The position numbers were made by a program, and so were the translations under genes. The notes beneath the pieces were generated by a model, which saw only the letters and a list, made by a program, of their open reading frames with translations, did no database searches and was not told the DNA's origin. Below, one piece after another: positions 34,776 to 43,511 of a DNA stretch of 64,000 nt. Every line of letters begins with the position of its first letter. Position 1 is the stretch's first letter. Origin of the DNA: CATOSP01 sp965205385 (lineage in GTDB: Bacteria > Chloroflexota > Dehalococcoidia > Lucifugimonadales > UBA3495); assembly GCA_965205385.1 (NCBI GenBank), contig CBDBGS010000008.1:1302001-1366000 (forward strand), in the 5' to 3' direction.

Positions 34776-35846
34776 CTAGACCAGGCCCATCTTTTCGTAG
34801 ACTTCTTCGATGGTCTTCTGGGCGATGACGCGGGCGCGTTCCGCTCCGGCTGCCAACACTTCCCGGACGTAGCCCGGCTTCTGCTGGAAGTCCTGACGTC
34901 TTTCACGCAGCTCCGCCAGGCAGTCGTTGATGCTTCCGGCCAGGTGGCGTTTGCAGTCCACACAGCCCCGCTGGGCGGTGACGCATTCCTGGTACACCGC
35001 GCGGGTCTCCGCGTCCGGGCTGAAGATGTTGTGCAGGCTGTAGACGTTGCAGACCTCGGGACGGCCCGGGTCGGTCCGGCGTTGCCGCCGGGGGTCCGTA
35101 AACGCGGTAAGAACGCGGCGGGTGGTCTCCTCGGGGCTTGCGCCCAACTCCAAGTGGTTGTCCAGGGACTTGCTCATCTTTTGCTGCCCGTCCAGCCCGA
35201 CGATCAGCGGGTCCTCGGTGAGCTTGGCCTGGGGTTCGGGGAAGGTGTCCCCGTACCGGTAATTGAAGCGCCGGACGATCTCCCGGGCTAACTCCAAATG
35301 CGGCACCTGGTCCTGGCCCACAGGCACCGTGTCAGCCTTGTAGAGGATGATATCGGCGGTCTGAAGCACCGGATATCCCACGAGGCCATAGTTGACCATT
35401 CCCGGGTCTACCATGGAGTCCTCGTCGGTGTCTTCCTCCTCGGTTTCCTCCGTGCCGTCCATCTGGCGCACTTTCTCTTTCAGGGTGGGCACACGCATGA
35501 GCCAGCTTAGTGGAGTGACCATGCTGAGCAATGCGTGAAGCGTCATCACCTCGGGAACGTGGGACTGGACGAAAACGATGCTCTGGTCGGGGTCGATGCC
35601 CGCCGCCAGCCAATCGAGGACCATTTGTTCGATGTTTGGCTGTATCTGAGCGGTGTCGTCGGCCGTCTCGATGGTGGTCAACGCGTGGATGTCCACGGCG
35701 CAATAGATGCAGCTATAGTCTTGCTGAAGGTCCACCCAGTTGGTCAACGCGCCCAGGTAGTTTCCCAGGTGTAACTGCCCGGTTGGGCGCATGCCTGAGA
35801 AGATCACGCCTTTATTTTGTCCGGAAACGTTTTCGGGAGCGGTCAT
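34776..35846 (-). CDS. trpS: Tryptophanyl-tRNA synthetase
   Basis: A 356-residue class Ic synthetase. It has the HIGH-like HLGNYLGAL near residue 27 and KMSKS as QQKMSKSLDN, with FSGMRPTGQL at the N terminus. A highly acidic insertion (about residues 115-140, TEETEEEDTDEDS) sits between the two ATP motifs. A CVDC motif occurs near the C terminus. ATG at 35846 is chosen; the open frame extends 19 codons further without conserved sequence. Confidence 0.93.
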   Translation of the reverse strand: MTAPENVSGQNKGVIFSGMRPTGQLHLGNYLGALTNWVDLQQDYSCIYCAVDIHALTTIETADDTAQIQPNIEQMVLDWLAAGIDPDQSIVFVQSHVPEVMTLHALLSMVTPLSWLMRVPTLKEKVRQMDGTEETEEEDTDEDSMVDPGMVNYGLVGYPVLQTADIILYKADTVPVGQDQVPHLELAREIVRRFNYRYGDTFPEPQAKLTEDPLIVGLDGQQKMSKSLDNHLELGASPEETTRRVLTAFTDPRRQRRTDPGRPEVCNVYSLHNIFSPDAETRAVYQECVTAQRGCVDCKRHLAGSINDCLAELRERRQDFQQKPGYVREVLAAGAERARVIAQKTIEEVYEKMGLV

Positions 35847-36261
35847 AGCTGATGCCTGCCAGGGTTGTCTGGGCTTGGAGTAAATCCTTGGGAGTAACTG
35901 CACGTAGGATAACCTGAATTCGTCGCCAAAGTAAACATTGCGCCGCCTCGGTGGGAGGTCTTTCGATTCTCAACGCAGCCCAGCCCACCCGTGTTTCCGG
36001 CGAAGGTTGGAATCGAAGAATGCGACGGTCCCTGAACGCATCTGGTCGGGTGCATTACTGGATTCCGGGTCAAGCCCCGAATGACGGGGTGGCGTGAATA
36101 GAGGGCAGGGTAGATGATAGAGCTGAAGGGAAGCGATGGTGGGGTAGCGCGGATGACGGGGGTACTGCGATCCAAAAAGGATTGCCCGGGTAAGGCTAAT
36201 CGCGGAGAGGCGCAGGGGAAAAGAGGGGGCCAGACGTAGGGCCAAGGCGGGCAGGCTGGGG
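35847..36261. repeat. Spacer with dispersed repeat copies
   Basis: No gene supported over about 415 nt. At 36060-36087 it carries GGATTCCGGGTCAAGCCCC followed by GAATGACGG, and near 35992-36012 a TTTCCGGCGAAGG...GGAATC variant. Both are arms of the TTCCC/GGGAA inverted-repeat family seen elsewhere in the window. The block probably accumulated as repeats between trpS and the PAC2 gene. Confidence 0.6.
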
Positions 36262-37176
36262 CTATTCCTCCCGGTCGGTGTCCAGCCTTTCCCCCAGCTC
36301 GCTGAGGAACCGTTCGATCTCCGGAGAGAGGTCGGCGGGAGCGGCGGGTTCTTCGCTTTTGGTCTCTTCCGAGTCTAATTGAGCGTCGTAGTACGCCTCC
36401 ATCTGACGGATCAGGTCCTTCAGCTCGGAGTTTCGCTCAACCGTGGAATTCAGCTCGCGGTATTGGCGTTGTCCCCTACGTACGGGAGCCAGGTCTGCCG
36501 GGATGTTCTCATACACCGACGAGAGGACTTCGATCATACGGGAGGCGCCAGCATAGTCCTCTTCCAACTGCACGTACTGCGGCAAATGGACCATGAAATT
36601 GATGGACTCGATCTCGGCGGCGTCCACACCTTCCGAGAGGAGGTTCATGATGGTGGTGGGTCCCTGGTATGTGCTGCCACGCACCTTGAAGTTGGCCACG
36701 GGCTTGATCTGAGGCACATCGCCGAGGGAGCCTGTGACCAGCAATGGCCTGGTGTGGGGGACCGCGTCATACATGGCCCCGACGCGGCAATAACGTTTCA
36801 CGCCGAAGTAATTGACGAGTTCGAGAATCGAGTCGGTGTAGTCTTCGCCGTTGGAGTGGGGTTCGAGTAGATGGAAGAACAGGTAGTCGGGCCCGTTTTC
36901 AGTCTTGGCGTAGCGAATGATGCTATTAGGTATCTTGACTTCGCGGCGCCCGTCTACGTTGCGCATCGTGGGCCGATACCTGGTGAAGTCGAAGAAAGCG
37001 CCCGGCCGTGCCAGCTTCCCGAGTTCTTTGGAACCCAGGTATCTTTCCAGCCGGTTCAGGGTCAGAGTGCCGACGCTTCCCACGTCCACCCATGGCCGGA
37101 CCATGGCAAACACATGGGGATCGACCAGTTCGGGTACCGGTTCGTTTAGCTCAAAAGCTCCAATACGCATGTCCAC
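36262..37176 (-). CDS. PAC2-family protein
   Basis: A 304-residue protein of the PAC2 (proteasome assembly chaperone 2-like) family. Seen are FFDFTRYRP, IRYAKTENGPDYLFFHLLEP, VGAMYDAVPHTRP, the Gly-rich TYQGPTTIMNLL, and HLPQYVQLEEDYAGASRMIE near the C-terminal half. A Glu-rich coiled tail ends it. Bacterial members occur in Actinobacteria and Chloroflexota; function unclear. No proteasome genes are in the window. Confidence 0.85.
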   Translation of the reverse strand: MDMRIGAFELNEPVPELVDPHVFAMVRPWVDVGSVGTLTLNRLERYLGSKELGKLARPGAFFDFTRYRPTMRNVDGRREVKIPNSIIRYAKTENGPDYLFFHLLEPHSNGEDYTDSILELVNYFGVKRYCRVGAMYDAVPHTRPLLVTGSLGDVPQIKPVANFKVRGSTYQGPTTIMNLLSEGVDAAEIESINFMVHLPQYVQLEEDYAGASRMIEVLSSVYENIPADLAPVRRGQRQYRELNSTVERNSELKDLIRQMEAYYDAQLDSEETKSEEPAAPADLSPEIERFLSELGERLDTDREE

Positions 37177-37351
37177 ATATTGCCAGAATGAGGCTGGTTT
37201 TTCAAGTCTTAGAGGATCTGGTAAGCGAGGTGTGGATGGGGGGGAAGCTAATCGGCGCGGCGGTTATGGTAGACTCTGAGGCGTTTGCTTCCACCAGGGA
37301 TTAAGTGACGGCGGCCCAAATTGAAGCACGATTTCGCGGGTCCGGAGTGAG

Positions 37352-38578
37352 ATGAAAGGTAGCGTACGATTGCGGGCCGGGGAGTGGATGTCTGCCTTCC
37401 GTTACCCGGATTTCCGGGTGCTGTGGGCATCCACTGCGTCCAACCAGTTGGGCTTGGGGATGCAGCAAGTCCTTCTGGGTTGGCTAGTATTCGAGATCAC
37501 CGAGTCGGGCGGCATGGTCGGAGTGGTATTCGCGGCGCGGTCCGCGCCGAACCTGGTGGTGGGTTTCGTCGCGGGTTCTGTATCCGACCTGATCGACCGG
37601 CGTGTGTTGATGCGGGCCAGCGTGTTCGGGATGGTGGTATGCGCGGGGTTGGTTGCGCTGCTGCTGTACCTGGACCGGTTGGCGGTGTGGCAGCTAATCG
37701 TGGCGGCGGTGGCATTGGGTGGATTTCAGTCCGCCTACATGACCGCCCGGCAAGCGTACATCTACGACGTAGTGGGGATAGAAGGGGCGGTCAACGGCAT
37801 CGCCCTCATGTCAATGGCGCAACGGGCTGGCGGGTTGGTTGGGGCGCTTGCCGGAGGCGCGGTCTTTGAGTGGTGGGGTCCCGCCGCGTCTTTCTTCCTG
37901 ATGAGTTCCGGTTACCTGGCGGGTGGCGTGGCGATGTACTGGCTAAGGGACGCGGGACAGTCGGTCCCGACCGAGCGGGAGTCAATGGCGGAAAATCTAG
38001 CCAACTTCCTGCGGGCGTTGAAGTCCAACCGGGTGCTCTTGGTCCTATTGGCAACAACGGCATCGGCTGAAATGTTCGGGTTTTCCCACCAGGTGGCAAT
38101 GCCGATCTTGGTGAAGGAAGTGCTAAACATGGGAGCCGCCAGCCTTGGGTTTATCACGGCATTCCGCTTTGTCGGCGGAGCCATAGGGACCGTGATCGCA
38201 GCGTGGATCGGGCATATTGGACGCCAAGGGCGAATGCTGGTGATTAGCCTAGTCCTCTTTGGAGTGGGTGAGGCTGCCCTCTCCCAGTCGCCGGGGTATT
38301 TTACCGTCCTGGTGATGGTTGTGTTTATCGCGGTGGTGGCGGCGGTGACGGATATCCTGCATCATGCCCTGCTTCAGACCAACGTTCCCAACGAGCAGAG
38401 GGGGCGGGCGATGGGAATTTGGATAGTGGGCCTGGGGTTTGCGCCAGCGGGCCAGCTAGAGCTTGGGTACCTTGCCGGAGCGGCAGGCTCCCGGATCGGG
38501 CTGCTGGTAAATGGAGCGGTATTGACTGTCCTAGCGTTGGGAATGGGAATGTTCATTCCTCGCCTAAGGCGGCTGTAG
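37352..38578 (+). CDS. MFS transporter (paralog of the 32.7-kb gene)
   Basis: A 408-residue twelve-helix transporter. The loop GSVSDLIDRRVLM near residue 72 is the motif-A position. It shares an MSAFRYPDFRVLWAS start and about the same spacing with the 32669-33901 protein, so the two are paralogs. They are probably drug or metabolite exporters. It stands alone between the PAC2 and enoyl-CoA hydratase genes. Confidence 0.87.
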   Translation: MKGSVRLRAGEWMSAFRYPDFRVLWASTASNQLGLGMQQVLLGWLVFEITESGGMVGVVFAARSAPNLVVGFVAGSVSDLIDRRVLMRASVFGMVVCAGLVALLLYLDRLAVWQLIVAAVALGGFQSAYMTARQAYIYDVVGIEGAVNGIALMSMAQRAGGLVGALAGGAVFEWWGPAASFFLMSSGYLAGGVAMYWLRDAGQSVPTERESMAENLANFLRALKSNRVLLVLLATTASAEMFGFSHQVAMPILVKEVLNMGAASLGFITAFRFVGGAIGTVIAAWIGHIGRQGRMLVISLVLFGVGEAALSQSPGYFTVLVMVVFIAVVAAVTDILHHALLQTNVPNEQRGRAMGIWIVGLGFAPAGQLELGYLAGAAGSRIGLLVNGAVLTVLALGMGMFIPRLRRL

Positions 38579-38609
38579 CCTCTGGGCCAGTGCGGCGTTT
38601 CCGTTGGGA

Positions 38610-39383
38610 TTAGGCTCCGGAGTGGTCAGACTCAAGGGCGGCGTCGGCGGATCCCAGACCCTCCAACGCCAGTCCGTATCCCAACAGGTCTTGCATCTGC
38701 CGCTTGACGTTCTGAGTCAGAAGTACGCGGCTGTACCGCAGCACGAGATCGGACTGTTCGCACAGTTGTTCCGCCAACTCCCACGCCCTGGGGAGAAGCC
38801 GGTCCCTGGGCATCACCTCGCTGACCAGGCCCAGGTCCAACGCCTGCCGTGCGTCCAGGGTCTGGCCTGTAAGCAGGAAGTAGCGGCCTCGATTAAGGCC
38901 CAATAGGAGGGGGTAGATGATGTGCATTCCGTCACCGGGGATCAGTCCGTTGATAAAATGCCCCGAGTCCTGGAAGGCGGCTTCCTCCGATGCCAGGACG
39001 ATGTCGCAGAGCAGGGCAAGTTCCGAGTGGCGGAGGGCGGGACCGTTTACCGCGCCGATCATGGGCACTTCGATGTCCAGCAGATTCATCAGCAGGTGCT
39101 TGCCCTCCCAGTAGGTCTTATCCCAGTCGCTTGGCGACCGCCGGGGGCGGGAGGCCCGGGTGCCGGGAGGTCCGGTGAAGGCGTCTCCGGAACCGGTCAT
39201 GATGACGACTCTGTTCTCCGGGTCGGAACCGATATCCCGGAATGCCCGGGGAAGCTCCTCATGGGGGATACCGCCCCACTGCAGGCTATCGCCGTTGGTG
39301 TGGAGAGTGATCTGGAGGATACCGTTGCGGCGTTCCATGCGGACGCTCTGGTACTTGTCCGCGTATTCGTCCAATGCTGCCAT
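38610..39383 (-). CDS. Enoyl-CoA hydratase/isomerase family protein
   Basis: A 257-residue crotonase-fold enzyme. The oxyanion-hole elements are GSGDAFTGPPG (about 64-74) and the later GAVNGPALRHSELALLCD (about 112-129). The first motif is longer and Pro-rich compared with typical hydratases, and the usual catalytic Glu of ECH is not obvious at the expected Gly-rich site, where HFINGLIPGDGMH is seen. It may be an isomerase, a hydrolase or a ring-opening member. AGGAGG sits just before the ATG. A LLM oxidoreductase lies upstream in the same direction. Confidence 0.85.
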   Translation of the reverse strand: MAALDEYADKYQSVRMERRNGILQITLHTNGDSLQWGGIPHEELPRAFRDIGSDPENRVVIMTGSGDAFTGPPGTRASRPRRSPSDWDKTYWEGKHLLMNLLDIEVPMIGAVNGPALRHSELALLCDIVLASEEAAFQDSGHFINGLIPGDGMHIIYPLLLGLNRGRYFLLTGQTLDARQALDLGLVSEVMPRDRLLPRAWELAEQLCEQSDLVLRYSRVLLTQNVKRQMQDLLGYGLALEGLGSADAALESDHSGA

Positions 39384-39403
39384 GGACTCACCTCCTGAAT
39401 TGG

Positions 39404-40414
39404 CTAGCTGCAGTAGGGAATTACACCGTCACCGAATAGGGTGATGGCGTTCATGATCCGCTGGTGAGGCGGCCCTCCGGAGTGGGCATGCCGTAGGCGC
39501 AGGAGGAAATAGTCAGCTCCCGTCTCTTCGCTCCAGCGGCGAAACTCGGCAGCGCACTCTTCGGGGCTTCCCAGCACCAGGCGGTCATTGGCAACACGCT
39601 CCAAGGTAATGTCGGACTCAGACTGGATGCTGCGGAACTCGGCCAGTCCGTTCCTCCAGTAATACTTGTAGGCGGCGACTACTTCGGGGCCGTAGACCTG
39701 TTCCGCCTCGGCGCGGCTGGACGCAACCCAGGCGTCTCGCATCAACACGACTCGCGGTTCACGCCCGGCGTCCAGCGCGGCTTGGCGGTAGGCGTCCAGA
39801 AGCCGCTGGGTGCCGAGCAGGTCTGTACTGGGTCCCGCAACGAAACCGTCGGCCAATCTTCCAGCCCGGCGCGCGCCTGGGACCGTGCTGGCCCCGATCC
39901 ACAGAGGCGGCCCGCCAGGGCTGTAAGGGGCTGGGCGCACATGCAGCGCGTCAAGGTCGAAGTGTGTTCCATGGAATGAGAACTCTTCTCCGCTCCACGA
40001 CCGGCGCATGATTTCTATGGACTCTTCGAACCTGCCCACCCGGTCCGACATGGGGACTCCGAATGCTTGAAAGTCGGCGGGTTGGTAACCCAGTCCCACG
40101 CCTAGAATGATCCTGCCCTTGGAAACGATGTCCAGGGTGGTGACGTCTTCCGCAAGGTGTACCGGGTGATGGAGGGGCAGCAGGATGACTGACGTGCCCA
40201 CGTTTAAGGTCCGAGTGCTGGCGGCGACTGCGGTGGCCACGATCAAGGGAGATGGTAGAAAACCATCCCTGTCCTGGTGGTGCTCGCCGAAGAAACAGGA
40301 GTCGAATCCCGCCTCCTCGGCTAGCTGTGCTTCTGCTATTACCTCGTCGACCGCCCGGTCGAGGTGTTCCCCGGCGGGCGGGTTAGCGATGGAGCTGTAA
40401 ATGCCGAATTTCAT
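39404..40414 (-). CDS. LLM-class flavin-dependent oxidoreductase
   Basis: A 336-residue bacterial-luciferase-type TIM barrel. MKFGIYSSIANPP, CFFGEHHQDRDGFLPSPL (the EHH motif), VGTSVILLPLHHPVHLAEDV, ILGVGLGYQP and FGVPMSDRVGRFEESIEIM are in family order. It is 20 nt upstream (in transcription) of the enoyl-CoA hydratase-like gene, suggesting a shared catabolic role. Substrate unknown. This sequence is more like the alkane/FMN-type LLM group than the F420-type enzyme at 6518-7420. Confidence 0.88.
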   Translation of the reverse strand: MKFGIYSSIANPPAGEHLDRAVDEVIAEAQLAEEAGFDSCFFGEHHQDRDGFLPSPLIVATAVAASTRTLNVGTSVILLPLHHPVHLAEDVTTLDIVSKGRIILGVGLGYQPADFQAFGVPMSDRVGRFEESIEIMRRSWSGEEFSFHGTHFDLDALHVRPAPYSPGGPPLWIGASTVPGARRAGRLADGFVAGPSTDLLGTQRLLDAYRQAALDAGREPRVVLMRDAWVASSRAEAEQVYGPEVVAAYKYYWRNGLAEFRSIQSESDITLERVANDRLVLGSPEECAAEFRRWSEETGADYFLLRLRHAHSGGPPHQRIMNAITLFGDGVIPYCS

Positions 40415-40465
40415 GCTATGTCCGGCCTTCGGGTTAGCCTGATGGACCTGGATTGGCTGGCGAGA

Positions 40466-41092
40466 CTATTGCTCAGCAACTTCTTCCATAGTTTCCGCAA
40501 GGGCTTGCTCCATGGCTGGGATCTCATGGTTCGGCGCGGACAAGGCGTGGCTCATGACGAACTTTACGGTGTCGCGGACCATTGCGTTGGTTAGATCGCA
40601 GCCATTGAGGAACGCGAATTCGGGGTCCAGGTCCATGAGCAAACTCTTGACCCGCGGCTCTCCGTGTTGCGAGGCCAGGGCATAGGCCACGCCCCTGGGG
40701 TCCCGGTCTTTGGCTAGTTCTTCCTCTTCGGACTCTTCGACCTGGATCTCGTAGTCGATGCGGTCGACCTTGATCAGGCAGTCAACCGCTTCTCTCCGGT
40801 GCCGGTCGACTTCTTTTAAGGCCTCATAGAGTTCCTTGACCGCTCTGCCGGCGTTCTCCAAGAGATGGGGGACCTGGGTCTGCCTGGTTGAGGCAGCTTC
40901 CACCGAACGGTGGACGGACTGCATGAAGGACTCTTTAGAACGTTGTTGAGCTTGCCTCTTCTGCAGCCTGGCTCTCGTCTCCCGCAGTTTCGGCGCTTCG
41001 GCAGCCATAGGTTGGAGGCGCTGAAGTTCGATTTCGGCCTCTTCCGCCTTCTTGAGGCGGTCCTCTAGGGATGAATCAAACCCGTTTACCAT
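40466..41092 (-). CDS. Hypothetical coiled-coil protein
   Basis: A 208-residue hydrophilic protein, unrecognised. The first 60 residues are predicted charged coiled coil (RLKKAEEAEIELQRLQ... and ETRARLQKRQAQQRSKE). A second helical block with EESEEEELAKDRDPRG near 125-140 follows, and the C-terminal 60 residues are acidic and helical. No transmembrane segment. Start by ATG at 41092 (MVNGF); the ATG at 41095 is adjacent. The function cannot be inferred. Confidence 0.65.
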   Translation of the reverse strand: MVNGFDSSLEDRLKKAEEAEIELQRLQPMAAEAPKLRETRARLQKRQAQQRSKESFMQSVHRSVEAASTRQTQVPHLLENAGRAVKELYEALKEVDRHRREAVDCLIKVDRIDYEIQVEESEEEELAKDRDPRGVAYALASQHGEPRVKSLLMDLDPEFAFLNGCDLTNAMVRDTVKFVMSHALSAPNHEIPAMEQALAETMEEVAEQ

Positions 41093-41423
41093 CACCTGTC
41101 TCCTCTGTTCTCAGGTTTACCAGTCCGCCTGTCGATTCCCACCGGCGGGGTCGTAGCAATTGACGGCCCGCCATCCACCCCTAGCGCCCAAATCGCGGGA
41201 CCGGTGCAGGGGGCTAATACAGCCGCGTGGGCTGGTTTCCCATGGCAAGTAAATATACCGCCAACCCCATGTGGACTGCGTAGCGGAACGGTAGGCGAGT
41301 TTTGGGCAGTTTTTGAAATTTATCGCAGTGTATAACCTGGCCAGGGACCCTGCCTTGACCCTGCCGCCCATGATTGAATAGACTCAAGCGACGATTTGGG
41401 ACTCGTTTGATCCGGGAACGGAC
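41093..41423. other. Intergenic region upstream of the Mut7-C gene
   Basis: About 330 nt with no supported gene. A minus-strand 84-codon open frame at 41117-41371 has no recognisable features and a poor start. Sequence turns A/T-rich near 41290-41335 (TTTTTGAAATTTATCG), a likely promoter area, but no clean -35/-10 pair was found. Confidence 0.4.
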
Positions 41424-41900
41424 GTGGAGCAGCGGTTTATAGTCGATCTGAACGTGGGGCGCCTGGCCACGTGGCTACGGATCATGGGGTACGACACGCT
41501 ATTCCCCGAAGAGTCCGGCGACAATGCCCTGGTTCGGACAGGGTTAAGAGAAGGCCGGGTCCTGGTGACCAGGGACTCGGGGATTGCCCGGCGCAGGGCC
41601 GCCCGGCTTGGACAGGTGCGTGTCGTGCATATAAAAGACGATGATTTGAAGGGACAGTTGAGGCAGCTAGTCCTTGAGCTCAAGCTGGACTTGATTGGCG
41701 AGTTTTCACGCTGCCTCTGCTGCAATCGTCCCTTAGAGCCGAAGGCAAAGGGCGACGTGGCCCCGCGGTTGCCACCTTACGTCCTGCGGACCCATTCCGA
41801 GTTTATGGAGTGCCCCGAGTGCCTGCGGGTATACTGGCGAGGCACGCATTGGTCGAATATGAGAGCCGAGCTTAAGCGTGCCATTGCGGAGGCCCTGTGA
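41424..41900 (+). CDS. Mut7-C RNase domain protein (DUF82)
   Basis: A 158-residue protein of the Mut7-C family, a PIN-like RNase fold plus a C-terminal zinc ribbon. VDLNVGRLATWLRIMGYDT with its N-terminal Asp, VLVTRDSGIARR, and a C-terminal ribbon CLCC and CPEC near 97-135 are visible. Such proteins are common in archaea and Chloroflexota; the target RNA is unknown. Start is GTG at 41424. It overlaps the next gene by 4 nt (GTGA), so they are co-translated. Confidence 0.85.
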   Translation: MEQRFIVDLNVGRLATWLRIMGYDTLFPEESGDNALVRTGLREGRVLVTRDSGIARRRAARLGQVRVVHIKDDDLKGQLRQLVLELKLDLIGEFSRCLCCNRPLEPKAKGDVAPRLPPYVLRTHSEFMECPECLRVYWRGTHWSNMRAELKRAIAEAL

Positions 41901-43027
41901 GCCCACGAGCAGCGTTTATATACGACGAGGCGATGACCCGGCACCAACTCAGGTCCGACCACCCGATGCGGCCCATCAGGCTCCAGTACACCTACGAGTT
42001 GCTACAGTCTTTCGGGGCATTCGACCAGAACGATTCTCTGCTGGTCCCGGCCCGCGCCGCTACAGAGACGGAACTGAGGACTCTACACACTCAGGATTAC
42101 ATTTCCGCGGTCCGTAGTTTTGGCATGGGACTGAGCGGTTTTGATCCTGGACGCTACAATTTCAGCCTCCAGGGGGACAACCCCTATTACCTGGGGATGT
42201 ACGAGGCGGCGTGCCTGAGCACCGGAGCTACTTTGGTGGCGGCGGAGTTGGTGGCAAACCGGGAAGTGGATGTGGCTTTCAACATATCCGGAGGGCTGCA
42301 CCACGCGGCGGCGGGCCAAGCGTCGGGGTTTTGCGTGTTCAACGACCCCGCAGTGGCAATCAATTACTTGCTAGGGAGGGGGCTAAGGGTCGCTTACGTG
42401 GACATCGACGCCCACCACGGGGACGGCGTGCAGGAGGCGTTTTACGAGAACGACCAGGCGCTTACGGTTTCGATCCACGAGTCAGGCCGCTACCTCTTCC
42501 CCGGCACCGGCTTCGTTTCGGAGTCAGGATCGGGGCCCGGCGTCGGGTATTCGGTGAACGTGCCGCTTTACCCGTACACCGACGATGAGACCTATATGGA
42601 GGTATTTCGCGCGGCGGTCCTGCCACTTCTGAAGGCTTTCGACCCTGACGTTTTGGTCAGCCAGTTGGGGATAGACACCTATCACAGCGACCCGCTAACG
42701 CACCTACAGGTCACCACAAGGGGGTTCGTGGAAGCGGTGCGGGAGATGTCCGGCCTGGGGGTACCGTGGCTGGCCCTGGGAGGAGGCGGTTACGACTTGA
42801 GCGCGGTTGCCCGCTCTTGGACGCTGGCTTACGGAGTCATGTTAGACGTGGAATGGCCGGACCACTTGCCGGATTCCTTCGTCAGGGTCCACGGCGCGGC
42901 TGTGTTGCGGGACACGGTAGCCCCCGAAGTACCGTCAGACATTCGACGTGATGCGCGGGCATTTGCCGAGGAGACTGTTGCCAGCGTCAAAGAGCAGCTG
43001 TTTCCGCACTACTCTTTGGATAGTTAG
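41897..43027 (+). CDS. Histone deacetylase-family (AcuC-like) amidohydrolase
   Basis: A 376-residue zinc deacetylase-fold enzyme. Substrate/catalytic motifs are GGLHHAAAGQASGFCVFND (about 132-150), VDIDAHHGDGVQEAFY with zinc-ligand Asp and His, GIDTYHSDPLTHL with the second zinc Asp, and LALGGGGYDLSAVARSW. It is close to AcuC-type or acetylpolyamine deacylases; the natural substrate is unknown. Start GTG at 41897 overlaps the Mut7-C stop. Confidence 0.9.
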   Translation: MSPRAAFIYDEAMTRHQLRSDHPMRPIRLQYTYELLQSFGAFDQNDSLLVPARAATETELRTLHTQDYISAVRSFGMGLSGFDPGRYNFSLQGDNPYYLGMYEAACLSTGATLVAAELVANREVDVAFNISGGLHHAAAGQASGFCVFNDPAVAINYLLGRGLRVAYVDIDAHHGDGVQEAFYENDQALTVSIHESGRYLFPGTGFVSESGSGPGVGYSVNVPLYPYTDDETYMEVFRAAVLPLLKAFDPDVLVSQLGIDTYHSDPLTHLQVTTRGFVEAVREMSGLGVPWLALGGGGYDLSAVARSWTLAYGVMLDVEWPDHLPDSFVRVHGAAVLRDTVAPEVPSDIRRDARAFAEETVASVKEQLFPHYSLDS

Positions 43028-43053
43028 AAGGGGAGGTTTAACCTCCCCCCTTT
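43028..43053. terminator. Hairpin between convergent genes
   Basis: GGGGAGG (43030-43036) pairs with CCTCCCC (43042-43048) around TTTAA, followed by CCTTT. It sits right after the deacetylase stop and upstream of the convergent small gene's end, so it could act on both strands. The T run is short. Confidence 0.5.
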
Positions 43054-43109
43054 GCCGCTGGACGAGTTCCTAGTCACACCGAGGGAAAGATACGGGTTGG
43101 GAGACGCCG

Positions 43110-43394
43110 TTAGTTTACGCTGTGGGTCTCGCGGAGCATATCCTTGGCAGCGTCTCCGACATTCGACTCGATGCAGTCTCGAAGGGTGGAATAGACTGAC
43201 TTGTTGATGCCGCTCATCATCCACGCTTCAAATTCAGGGTCCGTCTGATAGCTGTTCTTAGTTTCGATCAGACGCTGAAGTAGACTCAGGTAGTGGTACT
43301 GAAGAGGGGTCAACCGCTGGTCGATACCCTCGATCGTCCAGTCGTTTTCGCTGTCCAGAACCTCTTGGTCTACGCTATCTTGTTGTCCGCTCAT
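43110..43394 (-). CDS. Small hypothetical protein
   Basis: A 94-residue acidic, helical protein, unrecognised. No Cys pair or transmembrane segment. It has a motif LTPLQYHYLSLLQRLIETK near the middle. ATG at 43394 has GGAGAGG upstream, preferred over the earlier ATG at 43496 that adds an unconserved N terminus. It lies 116 nt downstream of dnaK's end on the same strand, so may be read through from the heat-shock operon... its own start region lies between dnaK's stop and this gene's 3' side is toward the deacetylase. Confidence 0.55.
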   Translation of the reverse strand: MSGQQDSVDQEVLDSENDWTIEGIDQRLTPLQYHYLSLLQRLIETKNSYQTDPEFEAWMMSGINKSVYSTLRDCIESNVGDAAKDMLRETHSVN

Positions 43395-43511
43395 GTCCTC
43401 TCCGTCAGCACTGACCGTGACCTGCCAAGTTTCGCCGGTAGCGAGGAGTTTAGGATTTAGGGGCCTATTATACCAGATGATGGCACCCGGAAACACGCGG
43501 TCAGGCGTCTT

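Noticed and set aside
41117..41371. 84-codon minus-strand frame
   Set aside because: No motifs, poor start, no ribosome site.
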